A stretch of 27,128 nt of DNA from NCBI GenBank assembly GCA_002390525.1, contig DGPR01000025.1:1-27128 (forward strand), written 5' to 3'. This document shows positions 8,210-21,164 of the stretch, in pieces. The notes beneath the pieces were generated by a model, which had not been told where the DNA came from, searched no databases, and saw only the letters and a program-made list of their open reading frames with translations. Source of the DNA: Cellvibrionales bacterium UBA4435. Its GTDB lineage: Bacteria; Pseudomonadota; Gammaproteobacteria; Pseudomonadales; Porticoccaceae. A program made the translations under genes and the position numbers. The first letter of the stretch is position 1. Each line of letters starts with the position of its first letter.

Positions 8210-10283
8210 TTTTTTAGTGGAAATAGGCACAGAAGAGCTTCCACCTAAAGCATTAATGAATCTCGCTAACGCGTTTCATGATCATGTTGCTAATGGGTTC
8301 AAGAATAATACCTTTGGCTTCAGCAAGACAAAAGTTTTTGCCACTCCGAGAAGAATAGCAATTTTACTCGAAAATCTTGATAAACAAGCACCTAGTAAAG
8401 AAATCACTATCTGGGGACCTCCTACAAAAATTGCATTTGATGCAGCAGGTGAACCAACCGCGGCTGGCATAGCGTTTGCAAAAAAAAATAGTATTCCGAT
8501 AGAATCATTATCTGAGATGGTTGGAAACAACCAAGGAAAAGAAAAATTGTTCAGTAAATCGAAAAAACCAGGGTTAAAAGTAGAAGACCTTGCAGAAAAT
8601 TTGATTAGAGAAGCTATAAGCGCACTACCAATTCCAAAGAAAATGCGATGGGGTTCAAATGCTTTTGAGTTTATTCGCCCCTTACAATGGGTATTAATTT
8701 TGTTTGGTAACAAAATTATCAATTCACAAATTATGGGTTTAAAAGCAAGTAATATAACCTACGGTCATCGATTTCATAGCAAGAATCAAATTATAGTAGA
8801 TGAGCCAAGGGAGTATGAATCTTGTCTCCGCGAAGCCAATGTAATTGCTTGTTTCTCTGAACGTAGAGAGCTAATAAGCTCTGCTATAAAGAAAATAGCA
8901 AAAAAAGTATGCGGAATAGCTATTGTTGATGCTTCATTGCTTGATGAAGTAACAGCACTTAATGAATGGCCTGTAGCGCTTCTAGGTAGCTTTGACAGAG
9001 AATTTCTAGAAGTGCCAACCGAAGCACTAATTTCGTCAATGGCAGAGCATCAAAAATATTTTCATTTAACTAATACTGATGGTGAGCTTTTACCACTTTT
9101 CATAACAATTTCTAATATTGAAAGCAAAGATTCCTCTCAAATAATTCGTGGCAATGAAAGAGTTATTCGGCCGAGGCTATCCGATGCTGCTTTTTTTTAT
9201 AACACTGATAAAAAAACTACGCTCGAGAAAAGGAGAGAGTCACTAAAGTCTATAATTTTTCAAGAACAGCTCGGTACTATATACGAAAAGACAGACCGCC
9301 TTAGTGCTCTCGCAGAGTATATTGCACCTATAGTTAATGCCGATATATCATTATCAGTTAGAGCAGCTCAGTTATGTAAGTCAGACTTAGTAACAGATAT
9401 GGTTGGAGAGTTTGAAAGTCTTCAAGGAATCATGGGAAAGTATTATGCAACTAACGATGGAGAAAAGCCTGAAGTTGCTGAGGCGATACAAGAGCACTAC
9501 TTGCCAAAATTTTCTAAGGATGCAATACCCAAAACAGCTATAGGTATAACTTTAGCTATTTGTGATCGTCTAGATACATTAGTTGGAATATTTGGTATCG
9601 GACAACAACCATCTGGCTCAAAAGACCCATTTGCACTCCGCCGTTCCAGTCTAGGGCTACTGAGAATAATCATTGAACATAATATAAATTTAAATCTTTA
9701 TGAAGTTTTAAAAAAGGCAGCTACAGGGCACCAGCAACTGCAAACTGATGATGATCAAATTTGTATGCAAGTACTCACTTACGTAAAAGAACGCTTTAGA
9801 GCTTGGTATGAAGAAGAAGGTATACCAACTGAAGTTTTTTTATCTGTTTCTGCCAGAAACCTAAATAACCCTCTCGATATACATCGGCGCGTATATGCAG
9901 TCCATACGTTCACTAGATTCCCTGAAGCCGTAACATTAGCCGCTGCAAACAAAAGAGTATCTAATATACTTGCAAAAAATCCATTAAAGGATATGTCAGC
10001 GCCAATTAATAAGGACCTTTTGTGCGAGCCGTCAGAGCTCGCATTAACTAAAATAGTTGAAAATCTTGAGAAAAAAATACAGCCATTGCTCCAAGAACAG
10101 TCATATACGTCAGTATTAAAACTATTGTCTGGACTTGCCATACCTATAGATAATTTCTTCGATGATGTTATGGTTGTGACTGACGATGATGAAACACGTA
10201 TCAATCGTCTTGTACTGTTGCACAAATTAAGGGCTTTATTTCTCCAGGTAGCTGATATTTCATTATTGGTTCCAGAGAGATGA
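8202..10283 (+). CDS. glyS: Glycine--tRNA ligase beta subunit
   Basis: This is the tRNA-recognition subunit that pairs with GlyQ. At 693 residues it has the normal length. It begins [18 protein letters not shown], the family's signature start, and carries the conserved [13 protein letters not shown] region ([12 protein letters not shown]) and [16 protein letters not shown] in the middle. The C-terminal third is an anticodon-binding domain, with [10 protein letters not shown] leading into it. I chose the ATG at 8202, behind a GGGG-rich ribosome site and overlapping the glyQ stop (ATGGCTGA), rather than the in-frame codon at 8187. It is followed after 47 bp by gmhB. Confidence 0.97.
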   Translation: MADFLVEIGTEELPPKALMNLANAFHDHVANGFKNNTFGFSKTKVFATPRRIAILLENLDKQAPSKEITIWGPPTKIAFDAAGEPTAAGIAFAKKNSIPIESLSEMVGNNQGKEKLFSKSKKPGLKVEDLAENLIREAISALPIPKKMRWGSNAFEFIRPLQWVLILFGNKIINSQIMGLKASNITYGHRFHSKNQIIVDEPREYESCLREANVIACFSERRELISSAIKKIAKKVCGIAIVDASLLDEVTALNEWPVALLGSFDREFLEVPTEALISSMAEHQKYFHLTNTDGELLPLFITISNIESKDSSQIIRGNERVIRPRLSDAAFFYNTDKKTTLEKRRESLKSIIFQEQLGTIYEKTDRLSALAEYIAPIVNADISLSVRAAQLCKSDLVTDMVGEFESLQGIMGKYYATNDGEKPEVAEAIQEHYLPKFSKDAIPKTAIGITLAICDRLDTLVGIFGIGQQPSGSKDPFALRRSSLGLLRIIIEHNINLNLYEVLKKAATGHQQLQTDDDQICMQVLTYVKERFRAWYEEEGIPTEVFLSVSARNLNNPLDIHRRVYAVHTFTRFPEAVTLAAANKRVSNILAKNPLKDMSAPINKDLLCEPSELALTKIVENLEKKIQPLLQEQSYTSVLKLLSGLAIPIDNFFDDVMVVTDDDETRINRLVLLHKLRALFLQVADISLLVPER

Positions 10284-10330
10284 TGGACCCAGATTGATTT
10301 TATAAGAATTTACAAAGGTAAGCTTATCTT

Positions 10331-10877
10331 ATGGTCAAACTAATTATTCTTGATCGGGATGGCGTAATAAACCAAGATTCAGATACTTATATAAAAACAG
10401 CCGATGAGTGGAGGCCAATTCCCGGAAGTATTGACGCCATCGTAAGGTTGTTTCGTTCTGGCTATAAAGTAGTTGTCGCCACAAATCAATCCGGTATTGG
10501 GCGAGGTTTTTTTAGTTACGATGCACTTGAAGAAATGCATTTAAAACTCAAAAATTTATTACTAAGCTCTAATGTCACGCTTAGCGGAATATTTTTTTGT
10601 CCTCATACACCTGAAGATGAGTGTGGATGCAGAAAACCAGCATCTGGACTTTTAGATCAGATAACTGAAGAACTAAATATAGATCTAACAGGTGTTCATA
10701 TAGTTGGTGATAGTCTTCGTGATCTTCAAGCTGGCCTTAAATATAATTGTTCACCGATTTTAGTTCGAACAGGCAAGGGAAATAATACTGAAATTCAACT
10801 AAAGAAAGAACAGAACCTAATTTTAAAACAAACAAGAATTTTTGATAATTTAGCCTGCGTTGCAGACTACTTATGCG

Positions 10878-10885
<8 letters not shown>
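10331..10885 (+). CDS. gmhB: D-glycero-beta-D-manno-heptose 1,7-bisphosphate 7-phosphatase
   Basis: This cytoplasmic HAD-superfamily phosphatase removes the 7-phosphate in the ADP-heptose pathway that feeds the LPS inner core. The 184-residue protein has the HAD catalytic motif DRDGVIN with Asp8 and Asp10, motif II TNQSG at 51-55, the zinc-ligand set Cys90, His92, Cys98, Cys100, then RKP, and motif GDSLRD at 126-131. Its position between glyS and plsC matches the Pseudomonas origin-region order. Its start has a GGTAAGC-type weak ribosome site. It overlaps plsC by 8 bases if the plsC start chosen here is right. Confidence 0.94.
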
Positions 10886-14039
<3,154 letters not shown>

Positions 14040-14059
14040 CTAGATAAATATTTTTTTGA

Positions 14060-15145
14060 TCATTGAGTAATCTTTCCATGTTCCACGTGAAACATTTTCA
14101 TATTAAGGTCTTCTTTGGGCCAACTGTTTAGCAGGTCTTCCTTAAGCACACCAGTTACAAAAGTTTGTGCCCCTAAATCCCACAATAATTTACCTACTTT
14201 TTTTCTATGAGAAAAATCTAACTCGGAGGGTAAGTCATCTATCAAATATAGACACTTTTCTGCTGTTTTTTCATAATACAAATACCCCTGAGCTATTTGC
14301 ATTGCAGCAACCAAAATTTTTGATTGACCTCTAGACAGAACCTCGTTGGCCGGTTTTGCATCAAGGCTAATTCGTAAATCTGACCTCTGAGGCCCATGAG
14401 TCGTTACTCTCATGTTTATGTCCTTTTGTTGATTCTTCTCTAGTATTTCTAATAATTTTTTATCAGTATCCCAACCTGAATAATACTTGAATTCAAAGTT
14501 ACCCAGATCTGTAATTTCACTTAAAACCCACTTTATTTTTTCAACTAAGCCCACAAGATAAATCTTTCGATATTTATCAATTGCTTCTGCAAAGCTTACA
14601 AACTCGGTATTCCATGAATTAAGTAAATCAACGTTTATTCTATCACATCGCAACAATGAATTCCGCTGCTTAAGAGTTCGTTTAAAGTTTTTAAGTGATT
14701 TTCTGTATGAATGTTCCACGTGGAACAATCCCCAATCCAGGTATTGTCGTCTAAATTGAGGTCCGCCGTCTAACAACTTGAATGTATCAGAATTAATGAG
14801 TAAAAGGGGCATTGTGTCTGCTAAAGACGATGAATTATTGACCTTTTGCCCATTCATTTTAAACCTAAAATCGTTATTTCGAGTTCTTGTGACACCCAGA
14901 GATATGTTTACATCATTTTTGTCGATTAACCCAAAAACTGTACAGGACTCTTCGTTTTCATTAATTACAAGGTCTAATGTGCGTGATCGAAATGATCTTC
15001 CACGACCAAGGACATACAATCCTTCGAGGACACTTGTTTTTCCACTACCATTTTCACCAAAAAAGAAATTAGATGTTGGAGATAACGATACTTCGTTGCT
15101 AGTTAAATTTCTTAGGCCGTGTATACCAATTTTTTTAAGGTGCAT
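14060..15145 (-). CDS. recF: DNA replication and repair protein RecF
   Basis: This SMC-like ATPase helps load RecA at single-strand gaps with RecO and RecR. The 361-residue protein has Walker A GENGSGKT at 30-37, the family stretch QYLDWGLFHVEH at 134-145, ABC signature SRGQSK at 271-276 and Walker B LYLIDD at 299-304. It follows dnaN by 9 bp. Unusually, two parS centromere sites lie within its coding DNA, producing the pentapeptide FHVEH at residues 141-145 and again at 352-356. The first coincides with a conserved RecF segment, the second with the variable C terminus. Confidence 0.96.
   Translation of the reverse strand: MHLKKIGIHGLRNLTSNEVSLSPTSNFFFGENGSGKTSVLEGLYVLGRGRSFRSRTLDLVINENEESCTVFGLIDKNDVNISLGVTRTRNNDFRFKMNGQKVNNSSSLADTMPLLLINSDTFKLLDGGPQFRRQYLDWGLFHVEHSYRKSLKNFKRTLKQRNSLLRCDRINVDLLNSWNTEFVSFAEAIDKYRKIYLVGLVEKIKWVLSEITDLGNFEFKYYSGWDTDKKLLEILEKNQQKDINMRVTTHGPQRSDLRISLDAKPANEVLSRGQSKILVAAMQIAQGYLYYEKTAEKCLYLIDDLPSELDFSHRKKVGKLLWDLGAQTFVTGVLKEDLLNSWPKEDLNMKMFHVEHGKITQ
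14079..14094. promoter_or_regulatory. parS site 1 (inside recF 3' end)
   Basis: TGTTCCACGTGAAACA is a 16-bp near-palindrome (14 of 16 positions symmetric) and matches a well-known chromosomal parS form bound by ParB/Spo0J. It lies in the last codons of recF, encoding MFHVEH. A parA-parB operon is present at 25.0-26.7 kb to read it. Confidence 0.93.
14712..14727. promoter_or_regulatory. parS site 2 (inside recF)
   Basis: TGTTCCACGTGGAACA is a perfect 16-bp palindrome identical to the consensus parS of many bacteria. It lies in the middle of recF, encoding LFHVEH, 633 bp from site 1. A random exact match in a window of this size is very unlikely. Confidence 0.95.
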
Positions 15146-15154
15146 AATTTCAGG

Positions 15155-16252
15155 TTATAGACGCATTGGCATTACAACGTATGTGGAATTTGGATTCGCC
15201 GGGTCTTCGATTAACACACTGCTACCAGCATTAGAAAAAGTAAAACTTGCATCGTCACCGCTTAAAATATTAAGAATATCAATTATATAGCTTACATTAA
15301 ACCCAAGCTCTAGGTCATCATGATCATATTTAACAGTAACCTCTTCTCTCGCTTCGTCTTGCTGATTTGTAGCCAAGAGCGTCAAGGTACCTTTTTGAAC
15401 TATTAGTTTAACGCCTCGATATTTCTCATTGGATAAAATAGCTGCTCGACTAAAACCACTTTGTAAATCAGTTCTTGAGCCTACCATCTGTTTATCGCCA
15501 TCTTTTGGTATGACTTGATCATAGTCAGGATAAGCCCCATCGACCAGTTTGGAGGTAAAACGAAAACCCTCGGTTACCACCTTCATGTAATTATCACTTA
15601 GTGTTATTAGAGCCTCCCCATTATCGGGTAGCAATCTAGAGAGCTCAATAACGGCTTTTCTTGGAATTATTGCCTGAGTTTTTTCGCCATGAAGTTCTAT
15701 TTTCCCAGAATCCATCATAGCTAATCTGTGTCCATCTGTAGCTACTGTTCTAACTCTGTTATCATCCAAGTCTAACAGCATACCATTCAGATAATAACGC
15801 ACATCCTGCTGAGCCATCGCAAAAGATGTTCGACTAATAAGATTATTTATCTCTTTGTTACTGATATTAAATGATTTACCTGAATCACCTTCATCTATAC
15901 TTGGAAACTCGTCAGCTGGAAGGGAAGAAAGTGTAAATCGACTTCGACCGCTTATTATCTGAACTTTTCCATCTTTTTCTGTAAACGTAATATCTGTTGA
16001 TTCTGGTAAAGATCGACAGATATCCATTAATTTACGTGCAGGTACAGTTATCTCGCCATTTGCTTCAGGGTCTCTAAGCATTACATGACCAACAATTTCA
16101 ACCTCAAGATCAGTTCCTGTCATGGATAAACAGTTATCTTTTAATGCTATTAAAACATTAGACAGTATTGGTAGTGTCTGCCTTCTTTCAACCACCCCAA
16201 CCACTAATTGTAGGGGCTGGAGTAAATCTTCACGGGAAATTTTGAATTTCAT
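15155..16252 (-). CDS. dnaN: DNA polymerase III beta sliding clamp
   Basis: This is the ring-shaped processivity clamp that tethers polymerase III and many partner proteins to DNA. The 365-residue product has the family's three-domain size, starts MKFKISREDLLQPLQLVVGVVERRQTLPIL and ends YVVMPMRL, the conserved C terminus forming part of the partner-binding pocket. It lies between dnaA (53 bp upstream) and recF (9 bp downstream) in the usual dnaA-dnaN-recF-gyrB operon order. Nothing looks damaged or unusual. Confidence 0.97.
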   Translation of the reverse strand: MKFKISREDLLQPLQLVVGVVERRQTLPILSNVLIALKDNCLSMTGTDLEVEIVGHVMLRDPEANGEITVPARKLMDICRSLPESTDITFTEKDGKVQIISGRSRFTLSSLPADEFPSIDEGDSGKSFNISNKEINNLISRTSFAMAQQDVRYYLNGMLLDLDDNRVRTVATDGHRLAMMDSGKIELHGEKTQAIIPRKAVIELSRLLPDNGEALITLSDNYMKVVTEGFRFTSKLVDGAYPDYDQVIPKDGDKQMVGSRTDLQSGFSRAAILSNEKYRGVKLIVQKGTLTLLATNQQDEAREEVTVKYDHDDLELGFNVSYIIDILNILSGDDASFTFSNAGSSVLIEDPANPNSTYVVMPMRL

Positions 16253-16305
16253 CTACTAATAATCCAATTTGAAGTTTGTTTTTTACACCTTATGAGTAAA
16301 TATAT

Positions 16306-17724
16306 TTAAGTAGTTAAGGCACGCAGTAAATGTTTCATGTCATCTTGCATATCCAAACTTTCTTCTTCGAGCTCTTTAATCTTTCTGCATGCGTGTAATA
16401 CAGTAGTATGATCACGACCTCCGAATGCTTCACCGATTTCGGGTAAACTATGATTAGTTAATGTTTTGGCGAGGGCCATTGCTACTTGTCTGGGTCTTGC
16501 TATTGATCTGCTACGTCTTTTAGACAAAAGCTCGGACATTTTTAACTTGTAGTATTCAGATACTACTCTCTGTATATTGTCAATAGTTACCAGCCTATCC
16601 TGTATGGCAAGTAAATCTTTCAAAGATTCACGTATAAGATCGACATTAATCGGACTACCTGTAAAGTGAGCACTTGCTATCACTCTTTTTAACGCCCCCT
16701 CGAGCTCTCGTACATTAGAGCGTATTCTTTGTGCGATAAAAAAGGCTGCTTCTGTTGGTAAATTAACGCGCGCTTGAGTAGCTTTTTTTATTAATATTGC
16801 AGCTCTGGTCTCTAATTCTGGTGGTTCTACCGCAACAGTGAGACCCCACCCAAAACGAGATTTTAAACGTTCTTCTAAGCCATCAATCTCTTTTGGGTAG
16901 CGGTCACAAGTAAGTATCATTTGTTTTCCTCCCTCTAACAGGGCGTTAAAGGTATGAAAGAATTCTTCCTGTGAACGCTCTTTGCCCGCAAAGAATTGCA
17001 TATCATCGATTAAAAGTGCGTCTACAGAGCGATAAAATCTTTTAAAGTCATTGATGGCATTTAATTGTAATGCTTTAACCATATCTGCAACAAACCGCTC
17101 AGAATGTAAATATATAATTTTAGCGTTTGGTTTTTGTTGTCGTAGGCTATTACCAACTGCATGCATTAAATGAGTTTTACCCAAGCCCACTGCACCATAA
17201 ATAAACAACGGGTTGTAGGCACCACCAGGATTTTCTGATATCTGTTTTGATGCTGCTAAAGCTAGTTGATTAGACTTCCCTTCGACAAAAGAATCAAATG
17301 TAAAAGTGGAGTTCAGGAAGCTTTTATGATTGAGGCCACCCTCTACAGTGTCAGTTGTCCTGTCTGGCGGTATTCTTATAGAAGTGGTTGCTGGTAATGG
17401 TTTGCTAGTAATAATTTGTGGTTGAGCAGGTGGCGCCTCACGTGAATCAGGTTTGTTTGATGATTTACTTCCGAGAGACGACTCTACTTTAACAGAGCAG
17501 CGCACCCCGCTTAGCTGTTGAAATATTTCTGTGATACGTGAAATAAACTTATCCAGAACCCAATCTCGTATGAAATGATTAGGTGCTAACAAGAGCACAT
17601 CTTTATCAAGAGCGATTTCATCGATTGAACCAAGCTCAAGAGGCTTTATCCAGGTTTTAAATTGCTGTTTTGGCAACTCTTCTTCGAGAAGACACAAACA
17701 TTTTTTCCAAACGACTTGAGCCAA
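16306..17724 (-). CDS. dnaA: Chromosomal replication initiator protein DnaA
   Basis: DnaA binds DnaA boxes, melts the origin and recruits the helicase. The 472-residue protein shows domain I (residues 1-80, with [10 protein letters not shown]), a proline-rich linker (about 90-135), the AAA+ domain with Walker A GAVGLGKT at 177-184 and Walker B LLIDD at 237-241, and the DNA-binding domain IV with [11 protein letters not shown] at 435-445. Translation must start at TTG (17722-17724): the in-frame codon two positions upstream is a TAA stop and the family N terminus aligns exactly here. GAGGGG about 9 bases upstream is the ribosome site. A weak start codon may keep DnaA low (inference). A perfect DnaA box 70 bp upstream suggests autoregulation. 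Confidence 0.97.
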   Translation of the reverse strand: MAQVVWKKCLCLLEEELPKQQFKTWIKPLELGSIDEIALDKDVLLLAPNHFIRDWVLDKFISRITEIFQQLSGVRCSVKVESSLGSKSSNKPDSREAPPAQPQIITSKPLPATTSIRIPPDRTTDTVEGGLNHKSFLNSTFTFDSFVEGKSNQLALAASKQISENPGGAYNPLFIYGAVGLGKTHLMHAVGNSLRQQKPNAKIIYLHSERFVADMVKALQLNAINDFKRFYRSVDALLIDDMQFFAGKERSQEEFFHTFNALLEGGKQMILTCDRYPKEIDGLEERLKSRFGWGLTVAVEPPELETRAAILIKKATQARVNLPTEAAFFIAQRIRSNVRELEGALKRVIASAHFTGSPINVDLIRESLKDLLAIQDRLVTIDNIQRVVSEYYKLKMSELLSKRRSRSIARPRQVAMALAKTLTNHSLPEIGEAFGGRDHTTVLHACRKIKELEEESLDMQDDMKHLLRALTT

Positions 17725-17793
17725 GCTTTACTACCCCTCAAATACAAGAAATTTACTTTTATTTACGATCTAGTCTAGCCACAAATAGTTGAG

Positions 17794-17802
17794 TTATCCA
17801 CA
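17794..17802 (+). promoter_or_regulatory. DnaA box, perfect (TTATCCACA)
   Basis: TTATCCACA is the high-affinity consensus DnaA-binding 9-mer (TTATNCACA). It lies 70 bp upstream of the dnaA start codon. Confidence 0.85.
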
Positions 17803-17931
17803 ACTTTTATAAAAAAAATTAAAAGGCTTAGAACAAATAAAAACGTTTAAAAACAACAAGTTATAAAATACGACTGACTGTGTTTATAGACAGCATATTT
17901 TCACAAATAATAGCTCTATATAAGTAGAAGC

Positions 17932-17940
17932 TGTGTATAA
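17932..17940 (-). promoter_or_regulatory. DnaA box, perfect (TTATACACA)
   Basis: The minus strand reads TTATACACA, a full match to TTATNCACA. It is in opposite orientation to the box at 17794 and 25 bp before the tandem pair. Confidence 0.8.
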
Positions 17941-17964
17941 GATGTTGATAATTTGACGATTATT

Positions 17965-17984
17965 TGTGGATTATTTGTGGATTA
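17965..17984 (-). repeat. Tandem pair of near-consensus DnaA boxes, 11-bp period
   Basis: The 11-bp unit TATTTGTGGAT is repeated directly. Each copy contains, on the minus strand, TAATCCACA (17965-17973 and 17976-17984), one mismatch from TTATCCACA. A period of 11 bp places both boxes on nearly the same face of the helix, favouring side-by-side DnaA binding. Confidence 0.65.
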
Positions 17985-18055
17985 TTCATTTAATATGTTA
18001 GTTGTTATTGGCCAAAATTCATATAATAAATTTATGACTTAAAATCATTTATTAG

Positions 18056-19423
18056 TCACTTTCCGATACAGAAGCTACCGAATATTTGTCCTAATAAATC
18101 ATCACTACTAAAAACACCTGTTATGGATGACAGAGATTGCTGTGCATGACGTAAATCTTCAGCCAGTAATTCTCCTGCGGCCGCTCTTAACAATTGTTTT
18201 TTTCCTGACATTAGATAATTTTCTGTATTATTTAGCGCTTCAATATGTCGACGTCGCGCCACAAAAGAGCCCTCATTAGTTCCTGTATAGCCCATACAGC
18301 TCTTCAGATGATCTCCAAGCGCCTCGAGTCCATCGTGGCTTTTTGCAGAAAGAATGACTGTAGCAAGCTTGTCTTGTCTGATCCCGGGAGACAGGTCGGA
18401 AATATCAGATTTATTTAGTACAAAAGTGATATTATTCCTCGTTGGGTAACGACTGAAGTATTCAGGCCAGTTTTCTTGTATATTCAAAGAATATTTTGAA
18501 TTGCTATCTATCACATATAAGACTCTATCGGCTTGATCAATTTCATCCCAAGCTCTCTTAATACCCTCTTGTTCTAAGGAATTTTTTGTCTCATGAAGCC
18601 CGGCTGTGTCTATTATATGCAGGGGCATACCGTCTAGGTGGATATGTTCTCTTAAAACATCTCTTGTGGTACCAGCTATATCTGAAACAATTGCACTGTC
18701 TCTTTTTGAAAGAGCATTTAAAAGACTTGATTTTCCAGCATTAGGTTTACCAGCTATGACTACCGACATACCCTCTGAAACCAATGAACCCTGGTGGGCT
18801 CTCTCTTTAGTTTTTTTAACTAGGCTGAGCAAGGATTCCAGCTCTATGCTTATTTTTGGATCAGCGAGAAAATTAATTTCTTCTTCCGGAAAATCTATTG
18901 CAGCCTCAACGTAAGTGCGCAAACTTACTAAGTTTTCTAACAAAGTAGCAATTTGTTTAGAAAATTCACCCTGTAGCGATCTTATAGCACACCTTGCAGC
19001 CTGTTCTGAAGATGCAAGTATTAGATCGGAGATAGCCTCGGCTTGTATTAAATCTATTTTATTATTAAGGAACGCACGTTCAGAAAACTCGCCTGCACGA
19101 GCTAATCGAGCTCCCAGTTTTAGGCTACGCTGTAATAACAAATCCATGACTGCTGGGCCGCCGTGACCATGCAGCTCAAGGACCTCTTCTCCAGTAAATG
19201 AGTTTGGTGCGGGAAAATAAATAGCTATGCCCTTATCTATGATTACATTTTCATCGTCTGTAAAGCTTGCATATACCGCTGATCTAGGTTCAAGTTTTTT
19301 GGAAACAAATTTTGATAAAAAAACAGAAAGGTTCGAGCCGGAAATACGCAGTATAGAGACCCCGCCTTTCCCAGGTGGTGTCGCAATGGCACATATATTG
19401 TCAGTATCAGTGATTACGGTCAT
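18056..19423 (-). CDS. mnmE: tRNA modification GTPase MnmE
   Basis: With MnmG, this GTPase makes the 5-carboxymethylaminomethyl modification of wobble uridine 34. The 455-residue protein has the folate-binding N-terminal domain, the GTPase with Walker A GKPNAGKSS at 225-233, DTAG at 272-275 and NKSD further on, and the essential C-terminal CIGK motif. In the Pseudomonas order mnmE lies next to its partner mnmG, but here the two are about 3 kb apart on opposite strands. Its 3' end faces the dnaA promoter region and it sits last in the rpmH-rnpA-yidD-yidC-mnmE transcription unit. Confidence 0.97.
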   Translation of the reverse strand: MTVITDTDNICAIATPPGKGGVSILRISGSNLSVFLSKFVSKKLEPRSAVYASFTDDENVIIDKGIAIYFPAPNSFTGEEVLELHGHGGPAVMDLLLQRSLKLGARLARAGEFSERAFLNNKIDLIQAEAISDLILASSEQAARCAIRSLQGEFSKQIATLLENLVSLRTYVEAAIDFPEEEINFLADPKISIELESLLSLVKKTKERAHQGSLVSEGMSVVIAGKPNAGKSSLLNALSKRDSAIVSDIAGTTRDVLREHIHLDGMPLHIIDTAGLHETKNSLEQEGIKRAWDEIDQADRVLYVIDSNSKYSLNIQENWPEYFSRYPTRNNITFVLNKSDISDLSPGIRQDKLATVILSAKSHDGLEALGDHLKSCMGYTGTNEGSFVARRRHIEALNNTENYLMSGKKQLLRAAAGELLAEDLRHAQQSLSSITGVFSSDDLLGQIFGSFCIGK

Positions 19424-19474
19424 TCATAGCCTCAAATATTCATGCATGTTATCGGTATGTGTGTCCTTTTTGAT

Positions 19475-21163
19475 TTAAGCGTTCTCTATTTTGCGAGTAA
19501 TGTACCACTGTTGGAGAATAGAAAGACAGTTGTTTACGGTCCAATACAACACTAAGCCTGCGGGGAAAAACAAAAAGAAGAAAGTAAACGCTATAGGCAT
19601 GATCTTCATTACTTTGGCCTGAATTGGATCTGGGGGCGTTGGGTTAAGCTGCATTTGTATAAACATACTAGCTCCCATAATCAAAGGAAGAACGAAAAAC
19701 GGGTCTTTTACAGAAAGATCATTAATCCAAAGCACCCAAGGTGCGTGTCTTAGCTCAACGCTTTCCATTAACACCCAATATAATGCTATAAAAACTGGCA
19801 TTTGCACCAATATAGGCAGACAACCTCCCATTGGGTTAACCTTTTCTCGTTTATATAAACTCATTGTTTCTTGTGACATTTTTTGTCTGTCATCGCCATA
19901 AAGATCTTTCAAGCGGAGCATTTCTGGTTGTAATTTGCGCATATTGGCCATAGAGGTATAACTTTTCGCTGATAGCTGAAAAAAAGCTGCTTTTATTAAA
20001 ATCGTTAGCATAATTATGGACCAGCCCCAGTTATCGAAGATCTCGTGTAGTTGATACAAAACCCAGAAAAGGGGCTTTGCAATCATCCACAGCCACCCAT
20101 AATCTACAGTCAAATCAAGATATGGTGAAATTTTTTCAAGACGATATTGGTCCTTAGGGCCCGTATAAAAAGCTGCTTCGAGCTCGGCCTTTTCTCCAGG
20201 TTTTAGTTGGACTTGGGGTGAAGTAAAACCCATGATATAAAAATCTTGGTTGCTGATCTTTCTTACATTAAAGTTATTTCGAATATTTTGATCTGGCACC
20301 CAAGCACTTACGAAATAATGTTGGACCATTGCCACCCAACCACCATCAACGGTGTCTTTAAAAGTTTCATCGCTTATTTCAGAAAAGTTTAGTTTTTTGT
20401 AGTTTTTTTCATTAGTGGTTAAAGCTGCACCAAGGAAGGGTTGCATTCCCATCGCAGTAACATTGGTTGGATTGTGGCTATCTCTTTTTATTTGACCATA
20501 GAGCCCGGCCTGCCAGACAGAAGCGCTTTGGTTGTTTATTTGGTACTCTAGATTAATTAAGTAATCTGTTCTTTTAAAGGTAAACTGCTTAACAATCTGA
20601 ACCCCTTCCTGTTCAAGCATCAGGCGAACAACAAGGTTTTCCTCACTATCGTTTAGCTCATATTGACCAGCAACTGTTGTAAATACTGGTCTTCCTTTTT
20701 TTGTATCCGTTCCATTTACGCCTATTAGTCCACTTTGGGCTAAAAAAGTTGAGTCTTGTGCTCTATTTAATAGGATGAAGGGTGTTTCCTTGTCTGTAAT
20801 ATTTTGTAGGTGTTCGAGAAGCTCAACCCTAACAATATCTCCACCATGAGTATCAATATGCACCCTTAAAACATCTGTAGTAACAACAACCAATCGAGCA
20901 TCAGTGTTTATATCATCAGCGGTGGATGTATCGGTGACGTTTGATGTTTTTTCTGCATTTAATAGCGGTGAGCTTACAGGAATATCGTCCATTGATTCTT
21001 TTGTTTGAGGTTTGGTGGTTGCTGGAATATCAGGGATTACCAGCTGGTTTGAAGAGTCAGCTAGGATGAGATTTCTTTTTGACTGGAAACCATCCCACTC
21101 GAGAAAAAGCATATACAAAACAACCAACATAGCACCAATGAGAAAAGAACGCTGCCAATCCAT
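19475..21163 (-). CDS. yidC: Membrane protein insertase YidC
   Basis: YidC inserts and folds inner-membrane proteins, alone or with SecYEG. The 562-residue protein is the Gram-negative type: a first membrane segment at about 6-20, a large periplasmic beta-sandwich domain (about 30-345), then the conserved five-helix insertase core from about 354, including VNPMGGCLPILVQMP at 442-456 and PAGLVLYWTVNN near 534-545. It starts one base after the yidD stop and is followed by mnmE after 51 bp. Confidence 0.97.
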   Translation of the reverse strand: MDWQRSFLIGAMLVVLYMLFLEWDGFQSKRNLILADSSNQLVIPDIPATTKPQTKESMDDIPVSSPLLNAEKTSNVTDTSTADDINTDARLVVVTTDVLRVHIDTHGGDIVRVELLEHLQNITDKETPFILLNRAQDSTFLAQSGLIGVNGTDTKKGRPVFTTVAGQYELNDSEENLVVRLMLEQEGVQIVKQFTFKRTDYLINLEYQINNQSASVWQAGLYGQIKRDSHNPTNVTAMGMQPFLGAALTTNEKNYKKLNFSEISDETFKDTVDGGWVAMVQHYFVSAWVPDQNIRNNFNVRKISNQDFYIMGFTSPQVQLKPGEKAELEAAFYTGPKDQYRLEKISPYLDLTVDYGWLWMIAKPLFWVLYQLHEIFDNWGWSIIMLTILIKAAFFQLSAKSYTSMANMRKLQPEMLRLKDLYGDDRQKMSQETMSLYKREKVNPMGGCLPILVQMPVFIALYWVLMESVELRHAPWVLWINDLSVKDPFFVLPLIMGASMFIQMQLNPTPPDPIQAKVMKIMPIAFTFFFLFFPAGLVLYWTVNNCLSILQQWYITRKIENA

Positions 21164-21164
21164 A

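Larger units (their letters stand above)
17725..18055. other. dnaA-mnmE intergenic region: candidate oriC (cluster A)
   Basis: This 331-bp AT-rich gap has no ORF. It contains two perfect consensus DnaA boxes (17794-17802 and 17932-17940) and two one-mismatch boxes in an 11-bp tandem repeat (17965-17984). Long A and T runs near 17811-17825 and 17985-18035 could be unwinding DNA. Only one GATC is present (17767), so Dam/SeqA-type control is not suggested. It may serve as oriC, as the dnaA autoregulatory region, or both. No terminator for mnmE is evident on the minus strand. Confidence 0.6.

Noticed and set aside
17434..17449. Possible third parS around CACGTG at 17439-17444 inside dnaA
   Set aside because: Only 12 of 16 positions match; the left arm (CGCCT) fits poorly. 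It is better explained as coding sequence.
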